Below are positions 17,469 through 26,670 of a stretch of 40,137 nt of DNA, piece after piece. Numbering within the stretch: position 1 is the stretch's first letter; every line of letters begins with the position of its first letter. Below the pieces are notes generated by a model that ran no database searches, was not told the origin of the DNA, and saw only the letters and a list, made by a program, of their open reading frames with translations. Source of the stretch: an uncultured Selenomonadales bacterium (lineage in GTDB: Bacteria; Bacillota; Negativicutes; Selenomonadales; Selenomonadaceae); NCBI GenBank assembly GCA_937877655.1, contig CALFJC010000152.1, positions 1 through 40,137 on the forward strand. Direction: 5' to 3'. The translations under genes and the position numbers were made by a program.

Positions 17469-18344
17469 ATGAAACTCGCAATTATCGGCGTCGGATTAAT
17501 CGGCGGCTCGCTCGGTTTGTGTTTGAAAGATAAATTGGGCGATAAAATCTTCATAACGGGCTTATGTCGGACGGAAAAGTCCATGAAACGCGCTGTTGAA
17601 CTCGGCGCAGTCGATTTTGCCGATTCTGACATCAAAAAAGTCGTCGAGGACGCCGATTTTATCTTTTTAAGCCCGCCCGTCCTTCAAATCGTCCCGATGG
17701 TTAAAAAAATCCTGCCGTTTTTGAAATCAGGCGCGATTATCACCGACGCCGGCTCTACAAAACAGTACATTTGGCAGGAACTCAAAAAAATTCTGCCGAA
17801 CGACATTTTTTATATCGCCGGGCATCCAATGACGGGCAGAGAAAAATCGGGCGTCGAAGCGGCGGATAAAAACCTTTTCAAGGGCAAAGCTTACGTTATC
17901 GCCGAAGATACAGGGGCTCCTCCCGAAGTCAAAGAAAAATTAATGAACATTCTGCGCTTGACCGAAGCAAATTTCTTTGAAATCGACATTGCAAAACATG
18001 ATCGTTGCGCCTCAATTATCAGTCACGTACCGCATTTGACGGCGGCGGCTCTCGTTACGCTCCTGAATGACGCGGGCGACGATTTAGATTCGTGTTTAAA
18101 GCTCGTCGGCGGCGGTTTCAAGGATACAACTCGAATTGCAAGCTCAAATGCCGATATGTGGGCTGATATTTGCATGACAAACGGCGACGCCATTGCTGCT
18201 CACCTGCGCGATTTGCAAAATATTCTCGAAGGCGTCATAACTGCCATTGAAAATCACGACAGGCAAGCCGTTCACGATTATTTTTCCAAGTCGAAGGCTC
18301 GCCGCGATAAAATTCTTGAAACTATCACTTTCGATCCGAACTGA
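17469..18344 (+). CDS. tyrA: Prephenate dehydrogenase
   Basis: Oxidative decarboxylation of prephenate to 4-hydroxyphenylpyruvate, in tyrosine synthesis. The 291 residues begin with the NAD-binding GVGLIGGSLG, followed by DAGSTKQYIWQEL, the family signature AGHPMTGREKSGVEAA, and HDRCASIISHVPHLTAAALV. There is no C-terminal ACT domain, unlike Bacillus TyrA, so feedback control by tyrosine may differ. GGAGG lies nine bases before ATG 17469 and comes from the inserted repeat. It pairs functionally with aroF upstream. Confidence 0.95.
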   Translation: MKLAIIGVGLIGGSLGLCLKDKLGDKIFITGLCRTEKSMKRAVELGAVDFADSDIKKVVEDADFIFLSPPVLQIVPMVKKILPFLKSGAIITDAGSTKQYIWQELKKILPNDIFYIAGHPMTGREKSGVEAADKNLFKGKAYVIAEDTGAPPEVKEKLMNILRLTEANFFEIDIAKHDRCASIISHVPHLTAAALVTLLNDAGDDLDSCLKLVGGGFKDTTRIASSNADMWADICMTNGDAIAAHLRDLQNILEGVITAIENHDRQAVHDYFSKSKARRDKILETITFDPN

Positions 18345-18363
18345 AAATCTTCCACGAACGCCA

Positions 18364-18397
18364 AAAGACCGCTTCCAAAACCGGAGGCGGTCTTTTT
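18364..18397 (+). terminator. tyrA terminator
   Basis: AAAGACCGC/GCGGTCTTT stem followed by T5; inner TTCC/GGAG extends it. Confidence 0.9.
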
Positions 18398-18581
18398 GTC
18401 CGAAATTACTGTTTGTCTCGGTGACCAGCCGAGATTTTCCGTTACTTCCCCCAAAGGAGGCTTTGCATGTTTCTATCCATCGTGCAAAATATACAACATT
18501 TTTTCAACCCTTGCAAAAAAAATTTTACGGACGGCAAAAAATCGTTTCCAAAAATCGGAGTCCCTTTTTTTTGCACAAATA

Positions 18582-18606
18582 AAAAATCCGCTGTGGCGGA
18601 TTTTTC
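18582..18606. terminator. Terminator-like hairpin
   Basis: AAAAATCCGC-TGTG-GCGGATTTTT, a perfect 10-bp stem with A/T flanks on both sides; no assigned gene. Confidence 0.65.
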
Positions 18607-18859
18607 ATTTTGGAATTCAAATTCTCCCAAAAAATCGCGGAGATTTTTTTTTGCGTCGAAAAGCCCTATTACAACGCCATTCTCACGAAATAAAAATTCC
18701 CATATTTGGGAATTTTCATTTTGCCCCTTCAAATCGACTCTCAAGCCACTTTTCAAGCCCCAAAATCAATCTCATTACTCAAAATCTCTTTCAAGATGCC
18801 TCGCAAGCGTCAAAATTTTTTTCAAAGCCGCTCTCAACACTCTAACCACAAATTTTTTC

Positions 18860-18898
18860 GAGTTTGAACAGCCAAAACCAAGTTCAAACTCTTTTTTT
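18860..18898 (+). terminator. Terminator-like hairpin
   Basis: GAGTTTGAAC/GTTCAAACTC 10-bp stem followed by T7, with no assigned gene upstream. It suggests an unidentified short transcript. Confidence 0.7.
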
Positions 18899-18931
18899 GT
18901 GTTAAAATCATCTCGGAAGGAGATTTTTTTC

Positions 18932-19012
18932 TAATGAGTAATGAGTAATGTGTAATGAGTAATTAAAAATTCCCTATTCATTGCTCATTACTCATTGCTA
19001 ATTACTAATTTT
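18932..19012. repeat. AT-rich inverted repeat (TAATGAGTAATG type)
   Basis: Tandem TAATGAGTAATGAGTAATG on the left and CATTGCTCATTACTCATTGC on the right form an imperfect palindrome just before the R-M-S gene. It is similar in design to the repeat at 32913-32990. Confidence 0.75.
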
Positions 19013-19035
19013 TAAATCGAAAGGTGGTTTTGCCA

Positions 19036-22026
19036 TTGCTGACTGAAAAAAATTTCGCCGCCGCGCTTAAATTCATGAACTTCATCGCTCAAGGCAACGT
19101 TTATCAAAAAATTTTCGCCGATAATGTCATCATGAAGGCTGATTTAAACTCTAAACACCTTTGCTACCCCGCGCAGATTAAAGGACGCGACAGAAATAAC
19201 TTCTTCGACGACTCGCACAGGGAAAATCTAGTCGTTTTTGAGTGCGTTAATCGCCTGCTCGATAAAGGTTATCGCCCCGAAGATATTTGGCTCGAAAAAT
19301 CTTGGCAACTCGGTCACGAATTAAAGAGCGGACGCGCCGATATTTGCGTTTCGTCCAATGAAAAGACAATTTTTATCATCGAATGCAAAACTCACGGCGA
19401 AGAATTCAAACATGAACTGGAAAACATGCGCTCCGACGGCGGACAGCTATTTTCTTATTGGCAACAGGAAACAAGTTGTCAATGGCTCATGCTTTACGCC
19501 TCCGATTTCGACGGCGAATTGAAATTTTCTGCCGCAAGCGTCTCCTGCAACGAAAATATTTATCGAGACGCCAAAACTGTCGAAGATCGTTTCAAAATTT
19601 GGAGCGAACGTTACGAAAAAAAATTTCTCGGCGACGTTATCTTTCATGATGAAACTATCGCTTATAAAATCGGAGTTAAGCCGCTTCGCAAGCGCGATTT
19701 GAAAAATTTCAGCGAAAATAAATCCGTCGTCAATAAATTTGAGGAAACTCTTCGCCACAACAACGTTTCCGACAAGGAAAACGCTTTTAATCGCCTAATC
19801 GCGCTGTTTATCGCAAAATTGGTTGATGAATCGCGCACTCCCGACGAAGATGAAGTTCAATTTCAGTTCAAAGACGGCTCCGACACTCACGAAACTTTTC
19901 AAGACAGGTTGCAGAAACTTTATGCCGACGGAATGAAAAAATTCATGGGTGAAGATATTTTTTATCTGCCGGAAGATTATCCCGACAAGGTTTTTAAGAA
20001 TTTTTCGGACGAAGAGAATCATGAAAATCAAATTCGAGACCTGCGCGATAACTTTCGCAAGCTGAAATTTTATACAAACAATGCTTTTGCCTTCGTCGAG
20101 GTGCAGAATGAAAAACTTTTCTATCTTAACGCGAAAATTTTGCAGGAAGTGGTTGAAATTCTGCGCGATTATCGGATTATCGGCTCGAATGATTTGCAAA
20201 CGCTCGGAGATTTATTTGAACAGTTGCTGAACAAGGGCTTTAAGCAAAATGAAGGGCAATTTTTCACGCCGACGCCCATTGCGCAATTTATTTGGGATTC
20301 ATTGCCGCTTGACGAAATTATTTCGGAGGAGCCGCCGAAAATTATTGATTATGCGTGCGGCGCGGGGCATTTTTTGACGGAAGGTTTCAAGGCGGTTAAT
20401 GATTGTTACGAGCGAAAAAATCTTAAGCCGCCGACAATGTGGGAGCGCGATAAACTTTTTGGCGTGGAAAAGGATTATCGGCTGGCTCGCGTGTCGAAAA
20501 TATCGCTTTTCATGCACGGAGCGAACGAAGGCAAGATAAAATTCGGCGACGGGCTCGAAAATTATCCCGATGAAGGCATAAAACAAGAAGCTTTTGATAT
20601 TTTGGTTGCCAATCCGCCCTATTCAATCAAAGGTTTCAAAAGTTATCTGAAACTCGCCAATGAATTGGAAGTTTTGGATAAAATTTCAAATGACGGCTCG
20701 GAAATTGAAACGCTTTTTGCTGAAAGAATCGGTCAACTCGTCAAGCCGAAGGGATTTGCCGCCGTGATTCGCGCCGCTTGCAAGGGAAAACAACTTCAAA
20801 TCCCCGCGCTCGAAAAATATTATCGCTACTCCGCGCTTGCCGACATGCTCGACTTCGACGCCGAAAATTTCACGAAAAAAATTTCGCTCGGCAGTTCGGA
20901 TTATGTTCCCGTCAAATACAGCGGCGAGTTTGAACAGGTTAAGCTCGGTGAAATTGCTCCTTTTGTCACTGAACGAACGACGCTTGACGAAATAAATCTT
21001 GCCGACTTTGTCACAACCGCCAACATGTTAAAAGACAAGCGCGGGATAAAAACTTATGAAGGCATTCCGCAAATTTCAAACGTCGTAAAGTTTTCTAAAG
21101 ATGATGTTTTGGTTTCAAACATTGCGCCCACTCTCAAAAAGATTTGGCTTGCCGACCGCGCAGGCGGTTGTTCGCCGGACGTTTTAGTTTTCAGAAGTCG
21201 TGACGAAAAAATTTTAAGTGCGGAATATCTTTTTTGTGTATTGAAACAAGATGATTTCTTTGAATTTGCATCAGCGCACATTAAAGGAATGACAATTCCT
21301 CGCGGCGACAAGGATAAAATCAAAAATTACAAATTTCCGTTGCCGTCGATTGAAATTCAGGAAAAAATTATTGAGGAATTCGATTCGATTGACGCGCAGA
21401 TACTTCAAACCGAAGAAACAATTCAAAATCTTGATGATGACATTAAAAATAAGTTCGTAGAGCTGTTTATTGGGAAAAATTTTCCGCGTATTAAGCTTGG
21501 AACAATCGGAAAAGTTTCAATGTGCAAACGGATAATGAAAGCCGAGACATCTTACGAGGGCGAAATTCCTTTTTACAAAATCGGGACGTTCGGCGGGCAA
21601 GCGGACGCATATATAACGCGAGAAAAATTTGAAGAGTACAGCAAAAATTATCCTTATCCGAAAAAAGGCGACGTTTTGATTTCAGCCGCCGGCACGATAG
21701 GAAAAACTTTCATGTTTGACGGCGAGCCCGCCTATTTTCAAGATTCAAACATTGTTTGGATTGATAATGATGAAAAAATTTTGCTGAACATTTGGTTGCT
21801 TCACTTTTACGCGACAAAACCTTGGCAAGTAACGCAAGGCGGGACAATTCAGAGGCTTTACAACGCGGGAATTGAAAATATTCTCGTTCCTGTGCCGCCG
21901 CTTGATTTGCAGGAGAAATTTGCTTTGTATGTAGAAAATTGCGAGGCTGAGAAAAAATCTGCGCGGAAACGGAAGGAAGAATTGAAATTGGAGCGCGAGG
22001 AGCTTGTGAAGAAATATTTTCGCTGA
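19036..22026 (+). CDS. Single-chain restriction-modification-specificity enzyme (type IIG/IIB-like)
   Basis: About 996 residues from TTG 19036, which has AAGGTGG eight bases upstream; GTG 19024 falls inside that site (residue numbers below count from 19024). The N-terminus is a PD-(D/E)xK nuclease with GRADICV (D106) and FIIECK (E120, K122). The adenine methyltransferase has motif I DYACGAGHFL near 442 and motif IV NPPY at 530. Two HsdS-like target-recognition units follow: the first at about 640-820 (VKLGEIAPFVTE to LPSIEIQEKII), the second at about 825-1000 (IKLGTIGKVSMC to VPPLDLQEKFA), each ending in a helical spacer. Cleavage, methylation and recognition are thus in one chain. No separate hsd genes are nearby. 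Confidence 0.88.
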   Translation: MLTEKNFAAALKFMNFIAQGNVYQKIFADNVIMKADLNSKHLCYPAQIKGRDRNNFFDDSHRENLVVFECVNRLLDKGYRPEDIWLEKSWQLGHELKSGRADICVSSNEKTIFIIECKTHGEEFKHELENMRSDGGQLFSYWQQETSCQWLMLYASDFDGELKFSAASVSCNENIYRDAKTVEDRFKIWSERYEKKFLGDVIFHDETIAYKIGVKPLRKRDLKNFSENKSVVNKFEETLRHNNVSDKENAFNRLIALFIAKLVDESRTPDEDEVQFQFKDGSDTHETFQDRLQKLYADGMKKFMGEDIFYLPEDYPDKVFKNFSDEENHENQIRDLRDNFRKLKFYTNNAFAFVEVQNEKLFYLNAKILQEVVEILRDYRIIGSNDLQTLGDLFEQLLNKGFKQNEGQFFTPTPIAQFIWDSLPLDEIISEEPPKIIDYACGAGHFLTEGFKAVNDCYERKNLKPPTMWERDKLFGVEKDYRLARVSKISLFMHGANEGKIKFGDGLENYPDEGIKQEAFDILVANPPYSIKGFKSYLKLANELEVLDKISNDGSEIETLFAERIGQLVKPKGFAAVIRAACKGKQLQIPALEKYYRYSALADMLDFDAENFTKKISLGSSDYVPVKYSGEFEQVKLGEIAPFVTERTTLDEINLADFVTTANMLKDKRGIKTYEGIPQISNVVKFSKDDVLVSNIAPTLKKIWLADRAGGCSPDVLVFRSRDEKILSAEYLFCVLKQDDFFEFASAHIKGMTIPRGDKDKIKNYKFPLPSIEIQEKIIEEFDSIDAQILQTEETIQNLDDDIKNKFVELFIGKNFPRIKLGTIGKVSMCKRIMKAETSYEGEIPFYKIGTFGGQADAYITREKFEEYSKNYPYPKKGDVLISAAGTIGKTFMFDGEPAYFQDSNIVWIDNDEKILLNIWLLHFYATKPWQVTQGGTIQRLYNAGIENILVPVPPLDLQEKFALYVENCEAEKKSARKRKEELKLEREELVKKYFR

Positions 22027-22269
22027 AGCTTGCAAAAATTTAGGCGGCGTGATACATTTCAATCATAAAATATAAACTGAGGCTTGACTTCAGTAATTCG
22101 TTTTGAGGAATAACGATAATCATTGTGCAGTGTTTATTCGGAATGCCTGTCGAGCCACTTGCAGATGGTTACGAATCAAAAAATTCTCGGCTCTAAGTCG
22201 GGGATTTTTTGATTTCTGCAGGAAAAAGTTTTCATTTCAAGAATCAAAAGGGCGAAGGAGGCAAAATAA
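22027..22269 (+). other. thrS leader region with long hairpin
   Basis: A 243-bp gap. An 18-pair hairpin with three G-U or more wobble pairs and a TCTAA loop spans 22174-22214 (AATCAAAAAAT against ATTTTTTGATT at its base), about 55 bp before thrS. It could be an attenuator, but no T-box motif (AGGGTGGNACC) was found. Confidence 0.5.
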
Positions 22270-24051
22270 ATGACAATCATAACGAAGAACGGAAGTTTGG
22301 CGGAGGTAGAAGGCGCGGAGGCTCTGCATTCCCTGCGACATACCGCCTCGCATATCATGGCGCAAGCGATAAAGCATTTATACGGCGGCGCGGACGGAAA
22401 AGGCGTCAAGCTGGCAATCGGACCGGCGATTGACACGGGATTTTATTACGACATTGACACGGAGAAGAAAATTACCGACGAAGATTTAGCCGACATTGAG
22501 CGCGAGATGAAAAATATCGTCAAGCAGAATTTAAAATTGGAGCGTTCGACGGTTTCGAGAGCCGACGCGCTGAAAAAATTTGCTGACGAAGGAGAAATTT
22601 ATAAAGTTGAATTGATTGAGGCGTTGCCCGAAGATGCGGAGATAAGTTTGTTCACGCAGGGCGATTTTACGGATTTATGCGCGGGACCTCACGTTCAATC
22701 GACGGGAAAAGTCAAAGCGTTCAAATTAATGTCGATAGCGGGAGCATATTGGCGCGGCGACGAGCACAATAAAATGTTGCAGAGGATTTACGGCACGGCT
22801 TTTGAGACAAAGGACGAGTTAAAAGATTATTTGCACATGTTGGAAGAGGCGGCGCGTCGAGATCACAGAAAACTTGGCAAGGAATTGGATTTATTCAGCC
22901 TGCATGACGAAGGTCCGGGCTTTCCGTTTTTCCATCCGAACGGCATGACGATTCAAAACGAGCTGTTGAATTATTGGCGTGAAGTTCATCGCCGCTACGG
23001 CTATCAAGAAATTAAGACGCCGATAATTTTAAATCGGAAATTGTGGGAAACTTCTGGGCATTGGGATCATTACAAGGAAAATATGTACTTCACGAAGATT
23101 GACGAGGAAGATTACGCGGTAAAACCCATGAATTGTCCCGGCAGTATGCTTGTTTACAATACGCATGTTCACAGTTACCGCGATTTGCCGTTGCGTTTGG
23201 CGGAGTTGGGCTTGGTACACCGTCACGAGAAGAGCGGCGTCCTTCACGGCTTGTTCAGAGTAAGAAATTTCACGCAGGACGACGCGCACATTTACATGAC
23301 GCCCGCGCAGGTTGAGGCTGAAATACAAAAAACGATTGATTTGTTTGATGAAGTTTATAAAACGTTCGGATTGACGTACAAAGCGGAGCTTTCGACGCGT
23401 CCCGAAAACTCAATGGGCGATGACGCGACTTGGGAACTTGCGACAAATGCCCTTCAAAAAGCTTTGGAGCATCGCGGGCTTGAATATGTCGTTAATGAGG
23501 GCGACGGAGCTTTTTACGGACCGAAAATCGATTTTCATTTGAAAGATTCAATCGGCAGAACGTGGCAATGCGGCACGATTCAGCTGGACATGCTCCTTCC
23601 CGAAAAATTTGACTTGAATTATATCGGCGAGGACGGCGAAAAACACCGTCCGATAATGGTTCACCGCGTAGTTTACGGCTCAATCGAGCGTTTCATAGGA
23701 ATTTTGATAGAAAATTATGCGGGAGCATTCCCCGTATGGCTCGCGCCCGTTCAGATAAAACTTTTGCCGATAACGGATGCGCACGCCGATTATGCAAAAA
23801 AACTTGCCGAGAAATTTTTTGAACTGAATTTCCGCGCAGAAGTCGACGCCCGCAACGAAAAAATCAACAAAAAGATTCGCGACAGCCAAGTTATGAAAAT
23901 TCCTTACACGATTGTTATCGGCGACAAGGAAATTGAGACAAACATTTTGCCGATTAGAAAATACGGCGTGAAAGAAAATTTTTCCATGAGCGTTGACGAC
24001 TTCATTTCTTATGTTCGGGAGAAAATAACTGCGCGGGCGGAAGATCTTTAA
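22270..24051 (+). CDS. thrS: Threonyl-tRNA synthetase lacking the N-terminal TGS domain
   Basis: Charges tRNA-Thr. The 593 residues start almost directly with the editing domain (HTASHIMAQA near 27, DLCAGPH near 142). The class II catalytic core follows with MNCPGSM, LGLVHRHEKSGVLHGLFRVRNF and MVHRVVYGSIERFIG, and then the anticodon-binding domain. Usual bacterial ThrS is about 640 residues with a ~60-residue TGS domain first; that domain is absent and no remnant is seen upstream. GAAGGAGG lies before ATG 22270. A terminator follows, then napD. Confidence 0.96.
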   Translation: MTIITKNGSLAEVEGAEALHSLRHTASHIMAQAIKHLYGGADGKGVKLAIGPAIDTGFYYDIDTEKKITDEDLADIEREMKNIVKQNLKLERSTVSRADALKKFADEGEIYKVELIEALPEDAEISLFTQGDFTDLCAGPHVQSTGKVKAFKLMSIAGAYWRGDEHNKMLQRIYGTAFETKDELKDYLHMLEEAARRDHRKLGKELDLFSLHDEGPGFPFFHPNGMTIQNELLNYWREVHRRYGYQEIKTPIILNRKLWETSGHWDHYKENMYFTKIDEEDYAVKPMNCPGSMLVYNTHVHSYRDLPLRLAELGLVHRHEKSGVLHGLFRVRNFTQDDAHIYMTPAQVEAEIQKTIDLFDEVYKTFGLTYKAELSTRPENSMGDDATWELATNALQKALEHRGLEYVVNEGDGAFYGPKIDFHLKDSIGRTWQCGTIQLDMLLPEKFDLNYIGEDGEKHRPIMVHRVVYGSIERFIGILIENYAGAFPVWLAPVQIKLLPITDAHADYAKKLAEKFFELNFRAEVDARNEKINKKIRDSQVMKIPYTIVIGDKEIETNILPIRKYGVKENFSMSVDDFISYVREKITARAEDL

Positions 24052-24073
24052 AAAAAGAAAATATGATTTAAAG

Positions 24074-24112
24074 TTGCCGCCGTGAAATTTTTTGCGGCGG
24101 CAATATTTTTTC
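24074..24112 (+). terminator. thrS terminator
   Basis: TTGCCGCCG/CGGCGGCAA stem (24074-24082 with 24095-24103) followed by T8. Confidence 0.85.
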
Positions 24113-24134
24113 TGTAATTGAAGGAGGAGATTAA

Positions 24135-24362
24135 ATGGCGATAGCGGGCGCAACGGCAAAAATTCGGAGTGAAGAAGCAATTTCGGAGCTGGAAAAAATT
24201 TCGGGCGTGAGTTTGAAGGGAAAAAGTCCGACAGGCGAATTAATTTTGCTGATTGAGGCAGAAAATCTTGACGCATTGCATAAAAAATGCCGTCAGATGG
24301 AGAAGACGGACGGCGTGCTTGGAATTTATCCGAGTTACGTTACGACGGCGGACGAAGAATAA
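24135..24362 (+). CDS. napD: NapD-like chaperone for periplasmic nitrate reductase
   Basis: A 75-residue protein with the ferredoxin-like pattern of NapD: an N-terminal AIAGATAKIRSEEA strand-helix, ELILLIEAENLDALHKKCRQ and VLGIYPSYV at the end. NapD binds the Tat signal of NapA before export. It lies on the opposite strand, convergent with napA and sharing a terminator with it, instead of within the nap operon. GAAGGAGG precedes ATG 24135. Assignment rests on size, pattern and neighbours. Confidence 0.75.
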   Translation: MAIAGATAKIRSEEAISELEKISGVSLKGKSPTGELILLIEAENLDALHKKCRQMEKTDGVLGIYPSYVTTADEE

Positions 24363-24365
24363 AAA

Positions 24366-24403
24366 AAGACTGCAGGTCAATCGACTTGCAGTCTTAATTG
24401 TTT
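24366..24403. terminator. Shared bidirectional terminator napD/napA
   Basis: AAGACTGCA/TGCAGTCTT stem (24366-24374 with 24387-24395), A-rich before and T-rich after, between convergent genes. Confidence 0.85.
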
Positions 24404-24404
24404 T

Positions 24405-26669
24405 TTATGCCTTAGAAATTTTTACGGCGCAAACTTTGTATTCGGGTTGCTTGGAGCCCGGATCGAAGGCGTCGAGCAAAACGAAATTAATCATGCGCTC
24501 CATAACTTGATCGTGGAAAGGAACATAAACCAAACCGGGGCGAGGTTGTCCGCGCCCGTTAATTTTTGCTTTGAGTTTGCAAGTGGCGCGGCGCGAAGTG
24601 ACATCAACCAAATCTCCGTCGGCAATTCCGAATTTAGCGGCGTCATCGGGATGAATTTCAACGTACATTTCGGGAACGGCGGTTTTCAATTCCTTGACGT
24701 TGAAAGTCATTGTTCCCGTGTGCCAATGCTCCAAAATTCTGCCCGTCGTGAGGAAGAACGGATAATCGTTGTCGGGCATTTCCTGCGCGTCTTGTTGCGG
24801 GCGGGCGTAGATAATCGCTCTGCCCGAAGGCTTGCCGTAAAATTTAATTCCTTCGCCCGCCTTGACGTAAGGATCATAACCTTCAGCATAACGAATATAA
24901 GTTTCGGGCGAATTGTCATCGGGAACGGGCCAAGTAAAGCCGTGCCCTTCGCGAAGTCGTTTATAGGAAGCGAGCATCATCGCCGTTCCTTTTTGGCACT
25001 CTTGATATTCTTTCCAAACTTCTTCGGGCGTGTTGAAGGGAACAAGTTTTTCATAGCCCATGCGCTTTGCAAATTCGATAATCGCCCACAAATCGGGCTT
25101 AGCCTCGCCGGGCGGATTGATTGCTTGCGCAATATGTTGAGTGCGTCTTTCGCCGTTGCCGTAAACTCCTTCCTTTTCCATCCAAAGCGCGGACGGTAAA
25201 ACAACGTCGGCAAGTTCCGAAGTTCTCGTCGGGTGATAAGTTTCGGAGACAACCAAGAAAACTTTTTCCATGCCGGGACGATAATAATTCAAATTCGGCA
25301 GAGATTGTCCGGGATTGGTCGTCATTACCCACAAACATTTCAAATCGCCCGTGACTGCCGCCTTAAACATTTCCAAAGTATGATAGCCCGGTTTTCCCGG
25401 TAAACTCTCGACGCCCCAAAGCTCGGCAAGTTCTTTTCTGTGTTTTTCGTTGGCAACCATTCTGTGCGCGGGCAATAAATGTGACAAGCCGCCCGTCTCG
25501 CGAACGGAGCCGCATGCCGAAGGTTGCCCCGTCAAAGAAAACGGCGTATTGCCGGGACGACAAATTTTTCCCGTCAACAAATGCAGATTGTGAACAAGAT
25601 TATTTACCCAAACGCCGCGAGTCCTCTGATTCAAGCCCATACACCACAGCGACATTGTATTTCTGTCGGGCGCGGAAAATAATCTTGCGACTTCGCGAAT
25701 CGTCGCGGCAGGGATTCCGCAAGAGTCCGCAACTTTTTCCGGAGCATAATCCTGCAAAAAAGTTTTGAACTGCTCGTAAGTCAACTTTTCGTCCGCGCCT
25801 TTGACAAATTCCGTGTGTTCGCTGATAAATTTTTCGTCCGTGCGCCCTTCCTCAATAATCGTGAAAGCCATTGCGTTCATAAGCGCAAGGTCTCGGCTCG
25901 GAACAAAAGGCAAATGATAATCGGCAATGTCGCAAGTTCGCGTTTTGCGCGGGTCGGCAACAATAATTTTTACATTCGGATTGGAATTTTTCCTGTCAAT
26001 CAGCCGCGAAAATAAAACGGGATGCGCCTCCGCCATATTCGAGCCGATTAAAAAGAAGGTGTCAGCCGCCTCAATGTCGGCATAAGTTCCCATCGGCTCA
26101 TCTTCGCCGTAAGTCGTAATGTAGCCCGCAACCGCGCTCGCCATACAAGTTCGCGGGTTGCCGTCGATATTGTTTGTGCCGATACCTGCGCGCATAATTT
26201 TTTGCATGGTGTAAGTTTCTTCGGCGAGAGTTTGTCCGGAGCCGTAAAAGCCGACAGAATCGGGACCGTATTGCGCGATAGCTTCTTTGTACTTGGCAAC
26301 GATTAAATCAAGTGCTTCGTCCCAAGTCGCTTGAACAAATTCGCCGTCCTTTTTAATCAGCGGGTGCAAAACTCTGTCGGGCGTGTCAATGATTTTCGGA
26401 AGGAGAATTCCTTTGACGCAAAGTCTTCCGCGATTAACGGGACAATCCGGGTCGCCTTTGACTGCGACAATTTTATTTCCCTTGACGCCCGCCAAAACTC
26501 CGCAACCCGTGCCGCAATATCTGCAGACGCCTTTAACCCATTTATCAGCCTCAACTTGATCGACGGGACCTTGTTGAGTATCTCTTTTCGGCGAACAGCC
26601 CGCCGTCAACATTGCCGCCGCCACTGCGATTGATTTTAAAAAGTCGCGCCTTGAAAATTTCAAACTCAT
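24405..26669 (-). CDS. napA: Periplasmic nitrate reductase catalytic subunit (Mo-bisMGD)
   Basis: A 754-residue molybdopterin oxidoreductase. A Tat signal (SRRDFLK, residues 6-12) is followed by a lipobox-like LTAGC, so Cys25 may be lipid-anchored. The 4Fe-4S ligands are C49, C52, C56 and C84 (VCRYCGTGCGV ... GRLCVKG). The likely Mo ligand is C175 in NPRTCMASA. The length and C-terminal dinucleotide-binding domain fit NapA of monomeric type. It follows the NapC/NrfH-like cytochrome by one base and ends a four-gene operon. No napB is present. A related formate dehydrogenase or arsenate reductase is less likely given the nap neighbours and the Cys ligand. Confidence 0.9.
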   Translation of the reverse strand: MSLKFSRRDFLKSIAVAAAMLTAGCSPKRDTQQGPVDQVEADKWVKGVCRYCGTGCGVLAGVKGNKIVAVKGDPDCPVNRGRLCVKGILLPKIIDTPDRVLHPLIKKDGEFVQATWDEALDLIVAKYKEAIAQYGPDSVGFYGSGQTLAEETYTMQKIMRAGIGTNNIDGNPRTCMASAVAGYITTYGEDEPMGTYADIEAADTFFLIGSNMAEAHPVLFSRLIDRKNSNPNVKIIVADPRKTRTCDIADYHLPFVPSRDLALMNAMAFTIIEEGRTDEKFISEHTEFVKGADEKLTYEQFKTFLQDYAPEKVADSCGIPAATIREVARLFSAPDRNTMSLWCMGLNQRTRGVWVNNLVHNLHLLTGKICRPGNTPFSLTGQPSACGSVRETGGLSHLLPAHRMVANEKHRKELAELWGVESLPGKPGYHTLEMFKAAVTGDLKCLWVMTTNPGQSLPNLNYYRPGMEKVFLVVSETYHPTRTSELADVVLPSALWMEKEGVYGNGERRTQHIAQAINPPGEAKPDLWAIIEFAKRMGYEKLVPFNTPEEVWKEYQECQKGTAMMLASYKRLREGHGFTWPVPDDNSPETYIRYAEGYDPYVKAGEGIKFYGKPSGRAIIYARPQQDAQEMPDNDYPFFLTTGRILEHWHTGTMTFNVKELKTAVPEMYVEIHPDDAAKFGIADGDLVDVTSRRATCKLKAKINGRGQPRPGLVYVPFHDQVMERMINFVLLDAFDPGSKQPEYKVCAVKISKA

Positions 26670-26670
26670 C

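Larger units (their letters stand above)
18398..19020. other. Gene-poor region with stacked hairpins
   Basis: About 620 bp without a convincing gene. It contains a TCTCGG/CCGAGA hairpin near 18416-18434, terminator-like hairpins at 18582-18605 and 18860-18898, and a third hairpin at 18693-18716 (AAAATTCCCA/TGGGAATTTT). A 155-codon frame opens at ATG 18467 with a good AAAGGAGG, but it runs through two terminator-like hairpins and has a Phe/Lys/Ser-skewed composition, so it is probably not a protein gene. Short transcripts ending at these hairpins are possible. Confidence 0.5.

Noticed and set aside
18467..18934. 155-codon ORF with good ribosome site
   Set aside because: It reads through two terminator-like hairpins and has a skewed Phe/Lys/Ser composition with no recognisable domain. 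Listed only as part of a gene-poor region.
22027..22269. T-box riboswitch before thrS
   Set aside because: No AGGGTGGNACC-type T-box sequence or specifier stem could be found, only a long hairpin.
24405..26669. Formate dehydrogenase alpha subunit
   Set aside because: NapD, NapG, NapH and a NapC-like cytochrome are adjacent, and the TCMAS Cys motif and Tat start fit NapA.
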